From assembly GCA_028868515.1 (NCBI GenBank), contig JAGWUI010000028.1, positions 1 to 33,216 on the forward strand: a DNA stretch of 33,216 nucleotides. Reading direction: 5' to 3'. Source of the stretch: Gammaproteobacteria bacterium. GTDB taxonomy: Bacteria > Pseudomonadota > Gammaproteobacteria > Pseudomonadales > Moraxellaceae. The position numbers were made by a program, and so were the translations under genes. The notes beneath the pieces were generated by a model, which saw only the letters and a list, made by a program, of their open reading frames with translations, was not told the origin of the DNA and ran no database searches. Shown one piece after another: positions 1 through 10,474 of the stretch. The first letter of the stretch is position 1. Each line of letters starts with the position of its first letter.

Positions 1-6
1 TATAAT
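1..6 (+). promoter_or_regulatory. possible -10 element of nadC
   Basis: A perfect TATAAT hexamer sits 30 bp before the nadC start codon. Any -35 element lies outside the window, so only the -10 can be judged. An AGGA ribosome binding site at 24-27 fits the ATG at 37. Confidence 0.3.
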
Positions 7-21
7 AGACGGACTATATGA

Positions 22-897
<876 letters not shown>

Positions 898-918
898 CTT
901 AGAAAAAATAGATATAAA

Positions 919-947
919 ACATAGGCTGTGAAAACCGCAGCCTATGT
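919..947 (-). terminator. hairpin terminator between convergent nadC and rph
   Basis: A 10-bp perfect stem (919-928 with 938-947) and a short loop. Read on the minus strand the stem is followed by a T-rich run, so it is a good intrinsic terminator for rph. On the plus strand there is no clear T-tract, so termination of nadC is weaker. Confidence 0.65.
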
Positions 948-970
948 TCACCACAAAATTAACGCAAAAA

Positions 971-1687
971 TTACCAACCCAATGCTTTTTGCTGCAAAGC
1001 GATCAGATCTTTAATACCATCTTCAGCAAGTGCGAGCATTTCATTGCACTGCGCACGACTAAACGGCTTACTTTCAGCAGTACCTTGCAACTCAATAAAC
1101 TCACCCGATTGAGTCATCACCACATTCATATCCGTTTCACACTTAGAATCTTCTTCGTAACACAAATCCAGCAACGCTTCGCCTTTATACATACCTACCG
1201 AAATCGCTGCGACCAAACCTTTTAAAGGATCAGCCGTCAACTTTCTTTGCGTCATCAATACACCAAGCGCATCAACTAGCGCTACAGCGCCACCCGTAAT
1301 AGCCGCAGTCCGCGTTCCACCATCTGCTTGTAATACATCGCAGTCAATAGTGATTGTATTCTCACCCAGTTTTTTCAAATCCACCATTGAACGCAAACTA
1401 CGGCCAATCAAACGCTGAATTTCCTGTGTGCGACCTGATTGCTTGCCTTTTGCTGCCTCGCGATCATTACGCGTGTGGGTTGAACGCGGCAACATGCCAT
1501 ATTCAGCAGTGATCCAACCTTGTCCAGTACCTTTGAGAAAACGTGGTACACCATGCTCAATACTCGCCGTACACAACACCCGTGTGTCACCAAACTCAAT
1601 CAGGACAGATCCTTCTGCATGACGGGTGAAGTTGCGCGTGAAAGTGATTGGACGTAGTTGATCATTGCTTCGTTGGTCATGACGCAT
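971..1687 (-). CDS. rph: ribonuclease PH
   Basis: RNase PH is a phosphorolytic 3'-5' exoribonuclease that trims tRNA precursors and other structured RNAs using inorganic phosphate; it acts as a hexamer of dimers in the cytosol. The 238-residue protein has the standard N-terminus (M-R-x-x-R-x-x-x-Q-L-R-P), the [16 protein letters not shown] block, the [20 protein letters not shown] segment with the phosphate-site Arg, and the [19 protein letters not shown] block with catalytic-site acidic residues. Length matches the family, with no sign of the C-terminal frameshift known from E. coli K-12. It is convergent with nadC and divergent from the TMEM175-type gene. A minus-strand TATAAT at 1716-1721 gives a short leader. 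Secure. Confidence 0.95.
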   Translation of the reverse strand: MRHDQRSNDQLRPITFTRNFTRHAEGSVLIEFGDTRVLCTASIEHGVPRFLKGTGQGWITAEYGMLPRSTHTRNDREAAKGKQSGRTQEIQRLIGRSLRSMVDLKKLGENTITIDCDVLQADGGTRTAAITGGAVALVDALGVLMTQRKLTADPLKGLVAAISVGMYKGEALLDLCYEEDSKCETDMNVVMTQSGEFIELQGTAESKPFSRAQCNEMLALAEDGIKDLIALQQKALGW

Positions 1688-1715
1688 GGTGAATTTCCAT
1701 TAAAAGAGTAAAAAT

Positions 1716-1721
1716 ATTATA
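1716..1721 (-). promoter_or_regulatory. candidate -10 of the rph promoter
   Basis: Minus-strand TATAAT, 28 bp before the rph start. No good -35 hexamer is seen at 16-18 bp spacing, so only the -10 is proposed. Confidence 0.35.
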
Positions 1722-1854
1722 AGATGAAAAAATTAACGTTGTGAGTCATTATATCGCGACATCGGATCGCTTGAGTGATTTGATTTATCAATTTTATGCT
1801 GGCGACAATGAGCCATCTAACTCATATTTTTTATTAAGAACATATTAAACACCC

Positions 1855-2427
1855 ATGAATACAACTCGTTTAGAAGCATTTAGTGATGGCGTGATTGCCA
1901 TTATCATCACGATCATGGTGCTGGAAATTAAAGTTCCACATGACGTCACGTTATCTGCATTATGTGAACTCACACCAATATTCATGAGTTACATTCTCAG
2001 TTTTATTTATGTTGGAATCTATTGGAACAATCATCATCATTTAATGCACGCTGTCAGTGTCGTGAACGGCAAAGTGCTGTGGGCAAACTTACACCTCCTC
2101 TTTTGGTTGTCACTCATTCCTTTTGCAACTGGTTGGATCGGCGAAAATCATCTGTCTGCTTTGCCAATTGCCGTGTATGGCTTTATATTGCTTATGGCGG
2201 GCGCGGCTTACGGTATTTTGACCAGCGCAGCTCTCAGTATTAAAGGACAAAATAAAAAACTTGCCACAGCCGTTGGCAACGGTTTAAAAGAAAAAGCCTC
2301 GATTTGTATTTACCTAATTTCTATTTTGTTGGCGTTTATCAATCAATGGGTCAGTCTTGCCTTATATGTACTGGTTGCAATTGCTTGGGTCATTCCCGAT
2401 CGCCGTATTGAAAAAATTATTGATTAA
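1855..2427 (+). CDS. TMEM175/DUF1211-family membrane protein, probable K+ channel
   Basis: A 190-residue integral membrane protein. The N-terminus has the FSDG motif (residues 9-12) followed by a hydrophobic helix ending V-L-E-I-K-V-P, which is the family signature. About six hydrophobic segments follow, with N-N-H-H-H-L-M-H between helices 2 and 3 and an FATGWIGE-type loop in the middle. Bacterial members are single six-helix units that tetramerise into potassium-leak channels; the human lysosomal protein has two such units. The gene stands alone between divergent rph and dnaJ, with no strong ribosome binding site in front of its ATG and a hairpin at 2447-2482 behind it. Family membership is strong; channel activity is inferred from homologues. 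Confidence 0.8.
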   Translation: MNTTRLEAFSDGVIAIIITIMVLEIKVPHDVTLSALCELTPIFMSYILSFIYVGIYWNNHHHLMHAVSVVNGKVLWANLHLLFWLSLIPFATGWIGENHLSALPIAVYGFILLMAGAAYGILTSAALSIKGQNKKLATAVGNGLKEKASICIYLISILLAFINQWVSLALYVLVAIAWVIPDRRIEKIID

Positions 2428-2446
2428 TCAACATTATTTTACATTC

Positions 2447-2482
2447 AAGATCTGCTTGAACCATACCCATCAAGCAGGTCTT
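2447..2482 (+). terminator. hairpin after the TMEM175-type gene
   Basis: A 13-bp stem with one T-G wobble (2447-2459 with 2470-2482) and a 10-nt loop, 20 bp past the stop codon. No T-run follows, so it may be a weak terminator or an mRNA 3'-end stabiliser. Confidence 0.45.
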
Positions 2483-2546
2483 CATGTATATACAACCTGC
2501 TGAGCAATTTTTATCATTTTTTTGCTGTGCAGTTATTCACAACTCT

Positions 2547-2573
2547 CTTGAAAAATAGATTCTCAACCCCCAT
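2547..2573 (+). promoter_or_regulatory. heat-shock (sigma32/RpoH-type) promoter of dnaJ
   Basis: CTTGAAA at 2547-2553 and CCCCAT at 2568-2573 are separated by 14 bp. Both hexamers match the RpoH consensus as known in enteric bacteria. The predicted transcript starts near 2580, leaving a roughly 50-nt T-rich leader before the dnaJ ATG at 2630. Confidence 0.75.
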
Positions 2574-2629
2574 CCAGCCGTCATTAGCCTTATTTTTTCT
2601 TGTTTTTATTTTGTGGAGTGTTACCGCTC

Positions 2630-3754
2630 ATGGCGAAGCGTGATTATTACGAAGTCCTTGGTGTCACCAAAGGTGCAAGCGAAGACGAAATCAAAAAAGC
2701 CTATCGTAAACTGGCAATGAAATACCATCCTGACCGCAATCCTGATGACAGTAGCGCTGAAGCAAAGTTCAAGGAAGCCTCAGAAGCTTACGAAATTCTT
2801 TCTGATAGTGACAAACGCTCAGCCTATGATCGCATGGGACATGCTGCATTTGATGGCATGGGCGGCATGGGTGGTGGTGGTTTTCAAGGTGGAAACTTCC
2901 AAGATATGTTCGGTCAGTTTGGTGACATTTTTGGCGATATTTTCAGTGGTCGTGGTCAAGGCGGCCAGCAACGACAACGCCGTGGTGCAGACCTTCGCTA
3001 TGTGATGGAGCTTACGCTAGAAGAAGCCGTAAAAGGGGTAAAAAAGAACGTCACCTTCACAGCCCCTGCACCCTGTACAACATGTGATGGCAAAGGCTCT
3101 AAGAATCCAAACGATGTACAAACTTGCGGTACTTGTAAAGGTGCTGGTCAAGTCCGTATGCAACAAGGGTTCTTTGCAGTGAACCAAACATGCCCAACCT
3201 GTCACGGTCGCGGCAAAACGATTAAAAATCCATGTAATGTCTGTCATGGCAGTGGCGTAAAAGATAAGTCACGCACACTCGAAGTCAGTATTCCTGCTGG
3301 CGTAGACAATGGCGACCGCGTGCGTCTCACGGGTGAAGGTGAAGCAGGTGGCCCAGGTGTACAATCAGGTGACTTGTACGTCGAAATCGTCGTGCGCGAA
3401 CACAATGTGTTCCAACGTGATGGCGCTGACCTATATATGGATGTCCCGATTAGTTTTACGGATGCAGCACTGGGTAAAGAAGTTGAAATTCCTACTTTAG
3501 ACGGACGTGTCAATCTTAAAATTCCTGAAGGCACTCAAACTGGTCGATTGTTCCGCCTACGCGGTAAAGGGGTTAAACCGATTCGCACATCCATGACTGG
3601 CGACCTGCTCTGCCGCGTCACCGTAGAAACACCTGTCAATCTGACTAGCCATCAAAAAGAATTGTTACGCGAATTACAAAGTTCAATGGACAATAGCGAA
3701 CAATCACCAAACAAGAAATCTTTCTTCGATAAGATCGGCGAATTCTTTTCTTAA
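2630..3754 (+). CDS. dnaJ: chaperone protein DnaJ (Hsp40)
   Basis: DnaJ delivers unfolded substrates to DnaK and stimulates its ATPase. The 374-residue protein has a complete class A layout: J domain (about 1-70) with HPD at 33-35, a Gly/Phe-rich linker (75-110), a zinc-binding domain with four CxxCxGxG repeats (cysteines at 149/152, 166/169, 188/191 and 202/205), and the C-terminal substrate-binding region. The start was chosen at ATG 2630 because the protein then begins [11 protein letters not shown] as in the family and GGAG lies at 2615-2618; an in-frame TTG at 2600 is not credible. dnaK is not adjacent. The heat-shock promoter at 2547-2573 indicates RpoH control. A strong terminator follows at 3775-3817. 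Confidence 0.97.
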   Translation: MAKRDYYEVLGVTKGASEDEIKKAYRKLAMKYHPDRNPDDSSAEAKFKEASEAYEILSDSDKRSAYDRMGHAAFDGMGGMGGGGFQGGNFQDMFGQFGDIFGDIFSGRGQGGQQRQRRGADLRYVMELTLEEAVKGVKKNVTFTAPAPCTTCDGKGSKNPNDVQTCGTCKGAGQVRMQQGFFAVNQTCPTCHGRGKTIKNPCNVCHGSGVKDKSRTLEVSIPAGVDNGDRVRLTGEGEAGGPGVQSGDLYVEIVVREHNVFQRDGADLYMDVPISFTDAALGKEVEIPTLDGRVNLKIPEGTQTGRLFRLRGKGVKPIRTSMTGDLLCRVTVETPVNLTSHQKELLRELQSSMDNSEQSPNKKSFFDKIGEFFS

Positions 3755-3774
3755 GATTGTAGAGAAACAACTTT

Positions 3775-3817
3775 AAACATCGGCTGAACATAAACTGTTC
3801 CGCCGATGTTTTTGTTT
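3775..3817 (+). terminator. intrinsic terminator of dnaJ
   Basis: Perfect 10-bp outer stem (3775-3784 with 3802-3811), an inner 4-bp stem, and a T-rich tail (TTTTTGTTT). It lies 20 bp after the dnaJ stop. Confidence 0.85.
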
Positions 3818-3827
3818 ACAAATCTAA

Positions 3828-4805
<978 letters not shown>

Positions 4806-4848
4806 TATTGCGAAAGTTTTCAAATAAACCATTCAAGGATTGATGGAT

Positions 4849-5526
4849 ATGAACAAAAAGCGATTAGTGCTGATGCTTTCTGCCCTGACACTCGTTTCGA
4901 CCCATACATTAGCGGATGTACAATCGCAAGGAAAACTTGCTATCGACCGTGACGGAGTCAAAGTTTGGACATTCAAGCAAGCTGGCAATCCGATTATGAA
5001 CTTTCGTGCGACCACAGTACTTGAAAGTACGCTTTCTGGTGCTGTCGCACTGGTGATGGATACCGATCACTCCGCAGAGTGGGCGCCTTATACGGGCAAG
5101 GCTGTGATCTTGGATCGTAATGATCAGGCTGGAACATTCCTGTTACGCATGGATCTTAATTTTCCTTTTCCACTCTCCAATCGCGATGTTGTTGTATCAG
5201 GGCATCTTAGCCAAGATGCCGATGGCGTAGTAACCATTAAAAATATCTCAACGGAAGACCCTCGCGCGCCGGTAAGACCTAATTTTATTCGCGTTCAGCA
5301 ATATGAAGGATTATGGCAGTTTAAGCCATTAGGCAAATCTGCTTCTGGCAAACAACTCGTTGAGGTGACCGTCAGTGGCTTTGCCGACCCAAATGGCATG
5401 TTGCCACTCAGCATCGTCAACTTATTTGTTCAAGAACAACCCTTTGAGATGTTGCGCAACATGCACAACTACGTCAAAGCTGCCAAATATCAAAAAGCCA
5501 CTGTCGTTGGTGTAAAAGAGCTTTAA
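4849..5526 (+). CDS. secreted START-domain (SRPBCC) lipid-binding-like protein
   Basis: About 225 residues: an N-terminal signal peptide (M-N-K-K-R, hydrophobic core, THTLA before a likely cut after residue 22), then a single START/SRPBCC fold. Family-typical stretches are D-G-V-K-V-W near the start, the D-x-x-x-x-x-x-W-A-P-Y segment (MDTDHSAEWAPY), LNFPFPLSNRDVV in the middle and the long C-terminal helix after LPLSIVNLFVQEQPFEMLRNM. START domains bind hydrophobic ligands, often phospholipids or sterol-like molecules, so a periplasmic lipid-related role is possible but not shown. Start chosen at ATG 4849 with AAGGA at 4835-4839 (9-nt spacing); ATG 4843 and TTG 4840 are too close to that site. 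It converges on ispH. Confidence 0.8.
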   Translation: MNKKRLVLMLSALTLVSTHTLADVQSQGKLAIDRDGVKVWTFKQAGNPIMNFRATTVLESTLSGAVALVMDTDHSAEWAPYTGKAVILDRNDQAGTFLLRMDLNFPFPLSNRDVVVSGHLSQDADGVVTIKNISTEDPRAPVRPNFIRVQQYEGLWQFKPLGKSASGKQLVEVTVSGFADPNGMLPLSIVNLFVQEQPFEMLRNMHNYVKAAKYQKATVVGVKEL

Positions 5527-5540
5527 ATGATATGAAATGA

Positions 5541-5569
5541 ATGGGCTACCTTGAAGAAAGGTAGCCCAT
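5541..5569. terminator. bidirectional hairpin between the START gene and ispH
   Basis: Perfect 12-bp stem (5541-5552 with 5558-5569) and a 5-nt loop, 14 bp after the plus-strand stop and 12 bp after the ispH stop. T-tracts are poor on both sides, but the position between convergent genes supports termination. Confidence 0.7.
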
Positions 5570-5581
5570 CTAGACTTGCAT

Positions 5582-6532
5582 TTAGGCTTGAGTGACTGGA
5601 ATACGTAGCTCTTTAGGCATCGAGAATACGACATTTTCTTCTCGCCCCGCCAGCTCTACAGGAGTTACACCACCCCATTCACGTAACCGCTGAATCACTT
5701 GGCTAATCAAAATCTCTGGTGCTGAAGCACCTGCCGTTACACCCACATGCTGAACCCCATCGAACCAAGAACGTTGCATTTCTTCTGCGTTATCGACGAG
5801 ATAAGCTGCTGCACCCTCACGTTCAGCCAATTCACGTAGGCGATTCGAATTAGATGAGTTTGGAGAACCGACAACCAAGATGACTTCAGCATTTTCAGAG
5901 AGGCTACGTACCGCATCTTGACGATTTTGCGTGGCATAGCAAATATCATCTTTACGCGGTCCTTGAATATCAGGAAATCGTTGACGAAGCGCATCAATCA
6001 CACGCGCAGTATCATCCATCGACAGCGTCGTCTGTGTTACGAATGCTAATTTGCGACCCTCACGGACTTGTAGAGCGGCGACATCATTTTCATCTTCAAC
6101 CAAGAAAATTTTGCCACCATAGCTCGTATCATACTGCCCCATCGTCCCTTCAACTTCGGGATGACCTTCATGTCCAATCAGAATTGCATCAACCCCTTCG
6201 CGAGCATAACGTGTCACCTCAATATGAACCTTCGTCACCAATGGACAAGTCGCATCAAACACCTTTAATCCACGGCGAGCTGCTTCGGTTTGTACTGCCT
6301 TGGACACGCCATGCGCACTAAAAATCACAATTGCATCGTCAGGCACTTGGTGTAACTCTTCAACAAATACAGCCCCACGAGCGCGCAAATCATCAACCAC
6401 AAATTTATTATGCACTACTTCATGTCGTACATAGATTGGCGCACCAAACACTTCCAAAGCACGATTTACAATCGCAATGGCACGATCAACACCAGCACAA
6501 AAGCCTCGTGGGTTGGCTAATACGATATCCAT
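5582..6532 (-). CDS. ispH: 4-hydroxy-3-methylbut-2-enyl diphosphate reductase (LytB)
   Basis: IspH is the last enzyme of the MEP isoprenoid pathway. It reduces HMBPP to IPP and DMAPP with a [4Fe-4S] cluster. The 316-residue protein keeps all three cluster cysteines (C12 in [10 protein letters not shown]96 in DATCPLV and C198 in ICYAT) and the substrate-site residues H41, H74 (SAHGV), H124 and E126 (GHPEVEG). Later blocks [10 protein letters not shown] and TAGASAPE are also typical. Length is normal for the family. Encoded convergent to the START gene and divergent from gmk, with about 190 bp of shared upstream DNA. Confidence 0.97.
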   Translation of the reverse strand: MDIVLANPRGFCAGVDRAIAIVNRALEVFGAPIYVRHEVVHNKFVVDDLRARGAVFVEELHQVPDDAIVIFSAHGVSKAVQTEAARRGLKVFDATCPLVTKVHIEVTRYAREGVDAILIGHEGHPEVEGTMGQYDTSYGGKIFLVEDENDVAALQVREGRKLAFVTQTTLSMDDTARVIDALRQRFPDIQGPRKDDICYATQNRQDAVRSLSENAEVILVVGSPNSSNSNRLRELAEREGAAAYLVDNAEEMQRSWFDGVQHVGVTAGASAPEILISQVIQRLREWGGVTPVELAGREENVVFSMPKELRIPVTQA

Positions 6533-6641
6533 GACAGTCTCTCTTTACAGTGAAGAAGCTCATCACACGTTATGCGATAATCGCAGTGAGCATGATAGAT
6601 TAATGCATACTTTTGCATACTCTCGTGGTTTTTGTACTATA

Positions 6642-6670
6642 TTGACCACCAGAAATAGCATACTTAATTT
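6642..6670 (+). promoter_or_regulatory. candidate promoter of gmk
   Basis: TTGACC at 6642-6647 and TAATTT at 6665-6670 with a 17-bp spacer, 56 bp before the gmk start. The same ispH-gmk intergenic region carries three short GCATACT-like repeats (near 6605, 6615 and 6658), whose meaning is unclear. Confidence 0.4.
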
Positions 6671-6726
6671 TACCACGACGCTAAAATAGAAGACACACTT
6701 AACAAGTAACACGTTTGGAGAACGAT

Positions 6727-7341
6727 ATGGCTGGTTTATTATTTGTTGTCGCAGCCGCATCTGGCACAGGAAAAACTTCCCTAGTCAAAGCATTACTCGA
6801 GCGCACAGCAGATCTCAAGCTATCAATCTCACACACAACACGCCCTATTAGACCTGGCGAAATAGATGGCGTCCATTACCACTTCACGCCTAAAGAACGT
6901 TTCGTTGAAATGATTGGCGATGGCTACTTTGTCGAACATGCAGAAGTTTTTGGCAATTATTACGGCACAAGCCACACAGGCATCACCACGCAGCTCGAAC
7001 AAGGACAAGATGTGCTCCTTGAAATTGATTGGCAGGGTGCAGCGCAAGTTCGTAAAATTTTTCCCAATTCCATGCAAATCTTCATCGTCCCGCCTAGCAT
7101 CGAAGCACTCCGCGAACGTCTCTCAAACCGTGGACAAGACAGTGCTGAAGTTATTCAAACACGCCTCAATGGCGCCGTTGAAGAAATCCGCCAACACGTC
7201 AATTTTGACTATCTTGTGGTCAATGATGTCTTTGAAGATGCTTTGATCGATCTACAATCCATTATTCGTGCAGCACGTTTGACCGAAATTCAGCAAAGTG
7301 CAAAACAACAAAATTTATTAATGGGATTACTCAATCGATAA
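6727..7341 (+). CDS. gmk: guanylate kinase
   Basis: Gmk phosphorylates GMP to GDP with ATP. The 204-residue protein has the P-loop A-A-S-G-T-G-K-T-S (about residues 9-18; T replaces the more usual A before GK), the GMP-binding S-H-T-T-R-x-x-R-P-G-E-x-D-G-x-H-Y-x-F block, the LEIDWQGA segment and the late SNRGQDS-x-E-x-I lid and VNDVFEDA regions. Start chosen at ATG 6727, preceded by GGAG with 6-nt spacing; an in-frame TTG at 6715 overlaps that site. In many gammaproteobacteria gmk is followed by rpoZ and spoT. Here rpoZ lies 3.2 kb away beyond three unrelated genes, and spoT is not in the window. Confidence 0.96.
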   Translation: MAGLLFVVAAASGTGKTSLVKALLERTADLKLSISHTTRPIRPGEIDGVHYHFTPKERFVEMIGDGYFVEHAEVFGNYYGTSHTGITTQLEQGQDVLLEIDWQGAAQVRKIFPNSMQIFIVPPSIEALRERLSNRGQDSAEVIQTRLNGAVEEIRQHVNFDYLVVNDVFEDALIDLQSIIRAARLTEIQQSAKQQNLLMGLLNR

Positions 7342-7360
7342 GATTTGATCAAAACGGGAC

Positions 7361-7388
7361 CCATCGTAATCAATCAGTATTACGATGG
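7361..7388. terminator. hairpin between convergent gmk and chrA
   Basis: Perfect 10-bp stem (7361-7370 with 7379-7388) and an 8-nt loop, 19 bp after the gmk stop. Only short T-stretches flank it. Probably shared by both genes. Confidence 0.6.
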
Positions 7389-7404
7389 ATTTAAATCCAA
7401 GATA

Positions 7405-8769
7405 CTAGATCCAAGACACAGCAAACCCAATCCCTGCACAGACACATAACACTGGCATTACCGTCCACTTGCGCCAAAACAATAAAGCAGCAGCAATCAC
7501 CATAATCACCAAAGCAGCCCAGTTAAAGCCATCGAGCAGCGCCTCAAATGAGGTTGGCATAGATTTTTGTTCCCACAGCACATGAATCGCAAAAAAGAAT
7601 GCAAGATTCACAATAAATCCAACAACAGCAGCAGAAATGCCTGTAAGCGGCGCCGTCAAACGTGGCATCTGCCGAGTTCGCTCCACTAACGGCGCGCCCG
7701 CAAGAATAAAAACAAATGAGGGTAAAAAAGTAAACCATGTGGTCAAGCAAGCAGCCAAAACACCAGCCGCTAATGCCTGCCCTGTGCCCAGCATGAGATG
7801 TTGATAACCAGCCACAAATGCCACAAAAGTCACCACCATAATCAGCGGTCCTGGTGTCGTTTCTCCGAGCGCCAGCCCATCAATCATCTGAGCGGGAGAT
7901 AACCAATGGAAATGATTCACAGTGCCTTGATAGACATAAGGCAAAACCGCATAAGCCCCACCAAATGTCAACAATGCCGCTTTGGTAAAAAACCAACTCA
8001 TTTGCACTAAAGGATGACTAACCCCAAAAATCGCTACCATCAAGCCAATAGGTAAAGCCCATAACGCAACACCCATAAGCAACACGCCAATGATTGAACG
8101 CATCTTTAACAACGCATGTTCAGGCACTGCCGTATGATCATCAATCAATGCTGACTTTTTATGATCTGCTGGATTCGTTGTTGCATGCCCTGCCGCAGAA
8201 ACAGATAAATACCCCTGACGATCAAGCAACCAGCCAATGAAAGCAGCTAATCCAAGTACAAGCGGAAACGCAACATTCAAGAACACGCTAATAAAAGCAG
8301 CGGCGGCTAAAATCCAAAGAGCCGCTTGTTTCAATACTCGAGTGCCTAGGCGCCATGCGGCCTGCAATACAATTACTGTCACGGCAGGTTTAATGCCTGC
8401 AAAGATCCCCGCAAGCACTACCGTCTGCCCAAAGACCATATAAATCCAAGCCAAACCCATCAAAATAAACAAAGACGGCAAGACAAATAATGCACCCGCT
8501 AAAACACCACCCAATCGTCCATGCAACAACCATCCTGTATACGTTGCAAGTTGCTGCGCTTCTGGACCAGGCAAAATCATGCAGTAATTGAGTGCATGTA
8601 AGAAACGCTTTTCAGAAATCCAATGCCGTCTGGTCACCAGTTCCTCATGCAACAGCGCAATCTGTCCCGCAGGTCCACCAAAACTAATCCAGCCCAATTT
8701 AAACCAGTACTTTAGCGCCATACTCAAAGGCGGATGCTGTACCGTTTCCCGTGAAACTGAATCTGTCAT
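7405..8769 (-). CDS. chrA: chromate transporter, CHR family (long, two-domain form)
   Basis: A 454-residue membrane protein with two homologous CHR domains. The first (about 15-190) has FGGPAGQIALLHEE and the PGPEAQQLA motif. The second (about 240-440) repeats them as LTFGGAYAVLPYV and TTPGPLIM. Long-chain CHR proteins export chromate driven by the membrane potential and confer chromate resistance; some relatives may transport sulfate-like anions. No chrB regulator is adjacent. The gene sits between gmk and a lipid-desaturase-like gene, breaking the gmk-rpoZ neighbourhood, so it may be a later arrival. About 50 bp upstream lies a 7-bp inverted repeat (8820-8826 with 8835-8841) that could be an operator. 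Family assignment is firm; in vivo substrate is inferred. Confidence 0.9.
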   Translation of the reverse strand: MTDSVSRETVQHPPLSMALKYWFKLGWISFGGPAGQIALLHEELVTRRHWISEKRFLHALNYCMILPGPEAQQLATYTGWLLHGRLGGVLAGALFVLPSLFILMGLAWIYMVFGQTVVLAGIFAGIKPAVTVIVLQAAWRLGTRVLKQAALWILAAAAFISVFLNVAFPLVLGLAAFIGWLLDRQGYLSVSAAGHATTNPADHKKSALIDDHTAVPEHALLKMRSIIGVLLMGVALWALPIGLMVAIFGVSHPLVQMSWFFTKAALLTFGGAYAVLPYVYQGTVNHFHWLSPAQMIDGLALGETTPGPLIMVVTFVAFVAGYQHLMLGTGQALAAGVLAACLTTWFTFLPSFVFILAGAPLVERTRQMPRLTAPLTGISAAVVGFIVNLAFFFAIHVLWEQKSMPTSFEALLDGFNWAALVIMVIAAALLFWRKWTVMPVLCVCAGIGFAVSWI

Positions 8770-8940
8770 GGCTTACTAAATCCTAGGCTGGTTCACAACA
8801 TCCTAATCGATAAACATGTCAATATGTTACTCATCATATTGTCACAAGCATCTATTTGAGAACCGCTAAAATAATCATACGACTTATCACTAATTAATCT
8901 AACACTATCTTCTCAGTCTCGATCTATCCAAAAAAGACTC

Positions 8941-9480
8941 TCAAATGCCATCTTGTCGACGTTGCACACCTGTAGTCAATAAAATGACACGTTCTAATCC
9001 GACCCAAAATTTCAATTTTTCCAGAACAGGATTTAATACATTGGTGATCACACAATAGTAAGTATTCTTCTCACCTCGGTGATGTCTTCCGTGCTGACGA
9101 GCGCCTTGCACAATATTCCAATCCTGCAATTTGCTAATAATCCATGGACGTTCTTGACGATTCTGATGAGCCCATTTATGAATTTGATTAGCGTTTACAC
9201 TCAGCACCACCAACAAAATCAGCCAAACACTCATGACTCCAAATGCAAACCATGACACTGCCCATATGACCAAACCAAGTGCAATCAGATCATAAGAACT
9301 CTGCCACCAACTCTTTTTTAGAAAATCTCGAGGTTTGTCATGATGCAACAAGTTCTCACGCGCAATGTCACCAAATAACATCATTTCTGGCTTCGCATAA
9401 GCATCCTCAAGCCAATGCACAAAACCTGAAATAAAATCAGAAAGAACAATAATTAGTATAATTTTCAATAATATAATCAT
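8941..9480 (-). CDS. Kua/CarF/TMEM189-family lipid desaturase-like membrane protein
   Basis: About 179 residues. The protein opens with a hydrophobic helix running into SDFISGFVHWLEDAY, the family's N-terminal signature. It then has histidine clusters LLHHDKPRDF, IHKWAHQ and QHGRHH, expected to hold a di-iron centre in the membrane, and hydrophobic segments around residues 60-95. Known relatives are the plasmanylethanolamine desaturase PEDS1/TMEM189, its bacterial homologue CarF, which makes plasmalogens in Myxococcus, and plant FAD4, a phosphatidylglycerol acyl desaturase. So a lipid desaturation is likely but the substrate is unknown. Start chosen at 9480, with AAGGAG six bases in front; the longer frame to 9552 has no such site. 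A divergent XRE regulator starts 190 bp away and is a candidate controller. Confidence 0.8.
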   Translation of the reverse strand: MIILLKIILIIVLSDFISGFVHWLEDAYAKPEMMLFGDIARENLLHHDKPRDFLKKSWWQSSYDLIALGLVIWAVSWFAFGVMSVWLILLVVLSVNANQIHKWAHQNRQERPWIISKLQDWNIVQGARQHGRHHRGEKNTYYCVITNVLNPVLEKLKFWVGLERVILLTTGVQRRQDGI

Positions 9481-9497
9481 GACTTTCTCCTTTTCAA

Positions 9498-9513
9498 GAA
9501 CAGTGATCTGTTC
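9498..9513. promoter_or_regulatory. palindrome in the leader of the Kua/CarF-type gene, candidate operator
   Basis: GAACAG-N4-CTGTTC is a perfect 6+6 inverted repeat. It overlaps a second one, CAGTGA-N5-TCACTG (9501-9517). The pair lies 18 bp upstream of the start codon, next to the ribosome binding site, where a repressor or an mRNA hairpin could act. Confidence 0.35.
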
Positions 9514-9670
9514 ACTGAAACTGAGCATAGTCATCCCCACTTGCACACTCAATACTAATATATTAAGGTATTATATATCGATACTTTTCGGTGTATTTTA
9601 CAATGCGAATTGACGCGATATCATCAATGCATCTGGCAACTCACCCAACAAAAAGTGATCAGGATAAAAA

Positions 9671-10417
9671 ATGGCAAATTCAGATCTCATTATTACGACA
9701 TTAAAACGTGTTCTTAAATCACGCGGAAAAACTTATGGAGATTTAGCCAAAGCACTTCATCTCAGCGAAGCCAGCGTCAAAAGGCTTTTCTCTGATAAAA
9801 GTTTTACATTGCATCGTTTAGATGAAATATGTCAGTGGCTTGAATTAGACTTTTTTGAATTGGCACGAATTGCTCGAGGCGAGTCGATGGCAACTAATGA
9901 AATGACAGTCGCACAAGAGCAAATTCTGGCTGATGATTTACAACTTCTAGGACTGTTTTACTTTGTTAGAAACAACTGGCAACTGCATGATATTGTGAAC
10001 TACTATGAAATTTCTGAACCTGAATGTATTCGTCTACTGATTCGTTTAGATCGAGCACAACTCATCGAACTGCTTCCAGACAATCGCATCCGACTCCGGG
10101 TATCACGGCAAGTGAAGCATCAACCTTACGGCCCCATCCGCACGCAACACGGCGAAATGATGACCAATAACTTCTTAGCAGTACGTTTTGACGAACATCA
10201 AGGCTATTTTGAATTTGTCGGTGGCGATCTTTCTCCTGCATCTGCACTCATTATCCAGCGCAAATTAGATCAGGTTGCCGCTGAATTCTATGAACTATCT
10301 GAATTAGATATTAATTTACCCACGCATGAACGTACCCTTTACGGTGCAGTTTTTGGCATCCGTCCATGGAATAGCGCCGAAGAAATGTGCGGTTTTAAAA
10401 AACGAAAAATGAAATAA
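9671..10417 (+). CDS. XRE-family helix-turn-helix regulator
   Basis: A 248-residue protein. Residues about 8-62 form a Cro/CI-type helix-turn-helix (TYGDLAKALHLSEASVKRLF, then LDEICQWLEL). The remaining 185 residues match no domain I can name; they include a charged helical middle and a segment with YFEFVGGDLSPASALIIQRKLDQ near residue 180. It lacks transmembrane helices and is presumably cytosolic. AGGA precedes the ATG with about 7-nt spacing. It is transcribed away from the Kua/CarF-type gene with 190 bp between starts, so it could regulate that gene or itself. DNA binding is well supported; the target is inference. Confidence 0.8.
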   Translation: MANSDLIITTLKRVLKSRGKTYGDLAKALHLSEASVKRLFSDKSFTLHRLDEICQWLELDFFELARIARGESMATNEMTVAQEQILADDLQLLGLFYFVRNNWQLHDIVNYYEISEPECIRLLIRLDRAQLIELLPDNRIRLRVSRQVKHQPYGPIRTQHGEMMTNNFLAVRFDEHQGYFEFVGGDLSPASALIIQRKLDQVAAEFYELSELDINLPTHERTLYGAVFGIRPWNSAEEMCGFKKRKMK

Positions 10418-10474
10418 ACGCTAAAAAGGTCAATGCTCTTTGATTCAAAAAGAAACCATAGTACAAATGTTGGG

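Noticed and set aside
2600-2629. Longer dnaJ starting at TTG 2600
   Set aside because: It would add ten non-family residues and overlaps the T-rich leader; ATG 2630 has a ribosome binding site and the canonical N-terminus.
8744-8757. GTTTCCCGTGAAAC, one base from a parS-like centromere palindrome (GTTTCACGTGAAAC)
   Set aside because: Single copy, inside the start of chrA coding sequence, with a mismatch in the core and mismatching outer bases. I see no other copy and no parAB nearby.
9481-9552. Longer N-terminus of the Kua/CarF-type protein
   Set aside because: The strong AAGGAG site sits inside that extension, directly before the inner ATG, and the palindromes also lie there.
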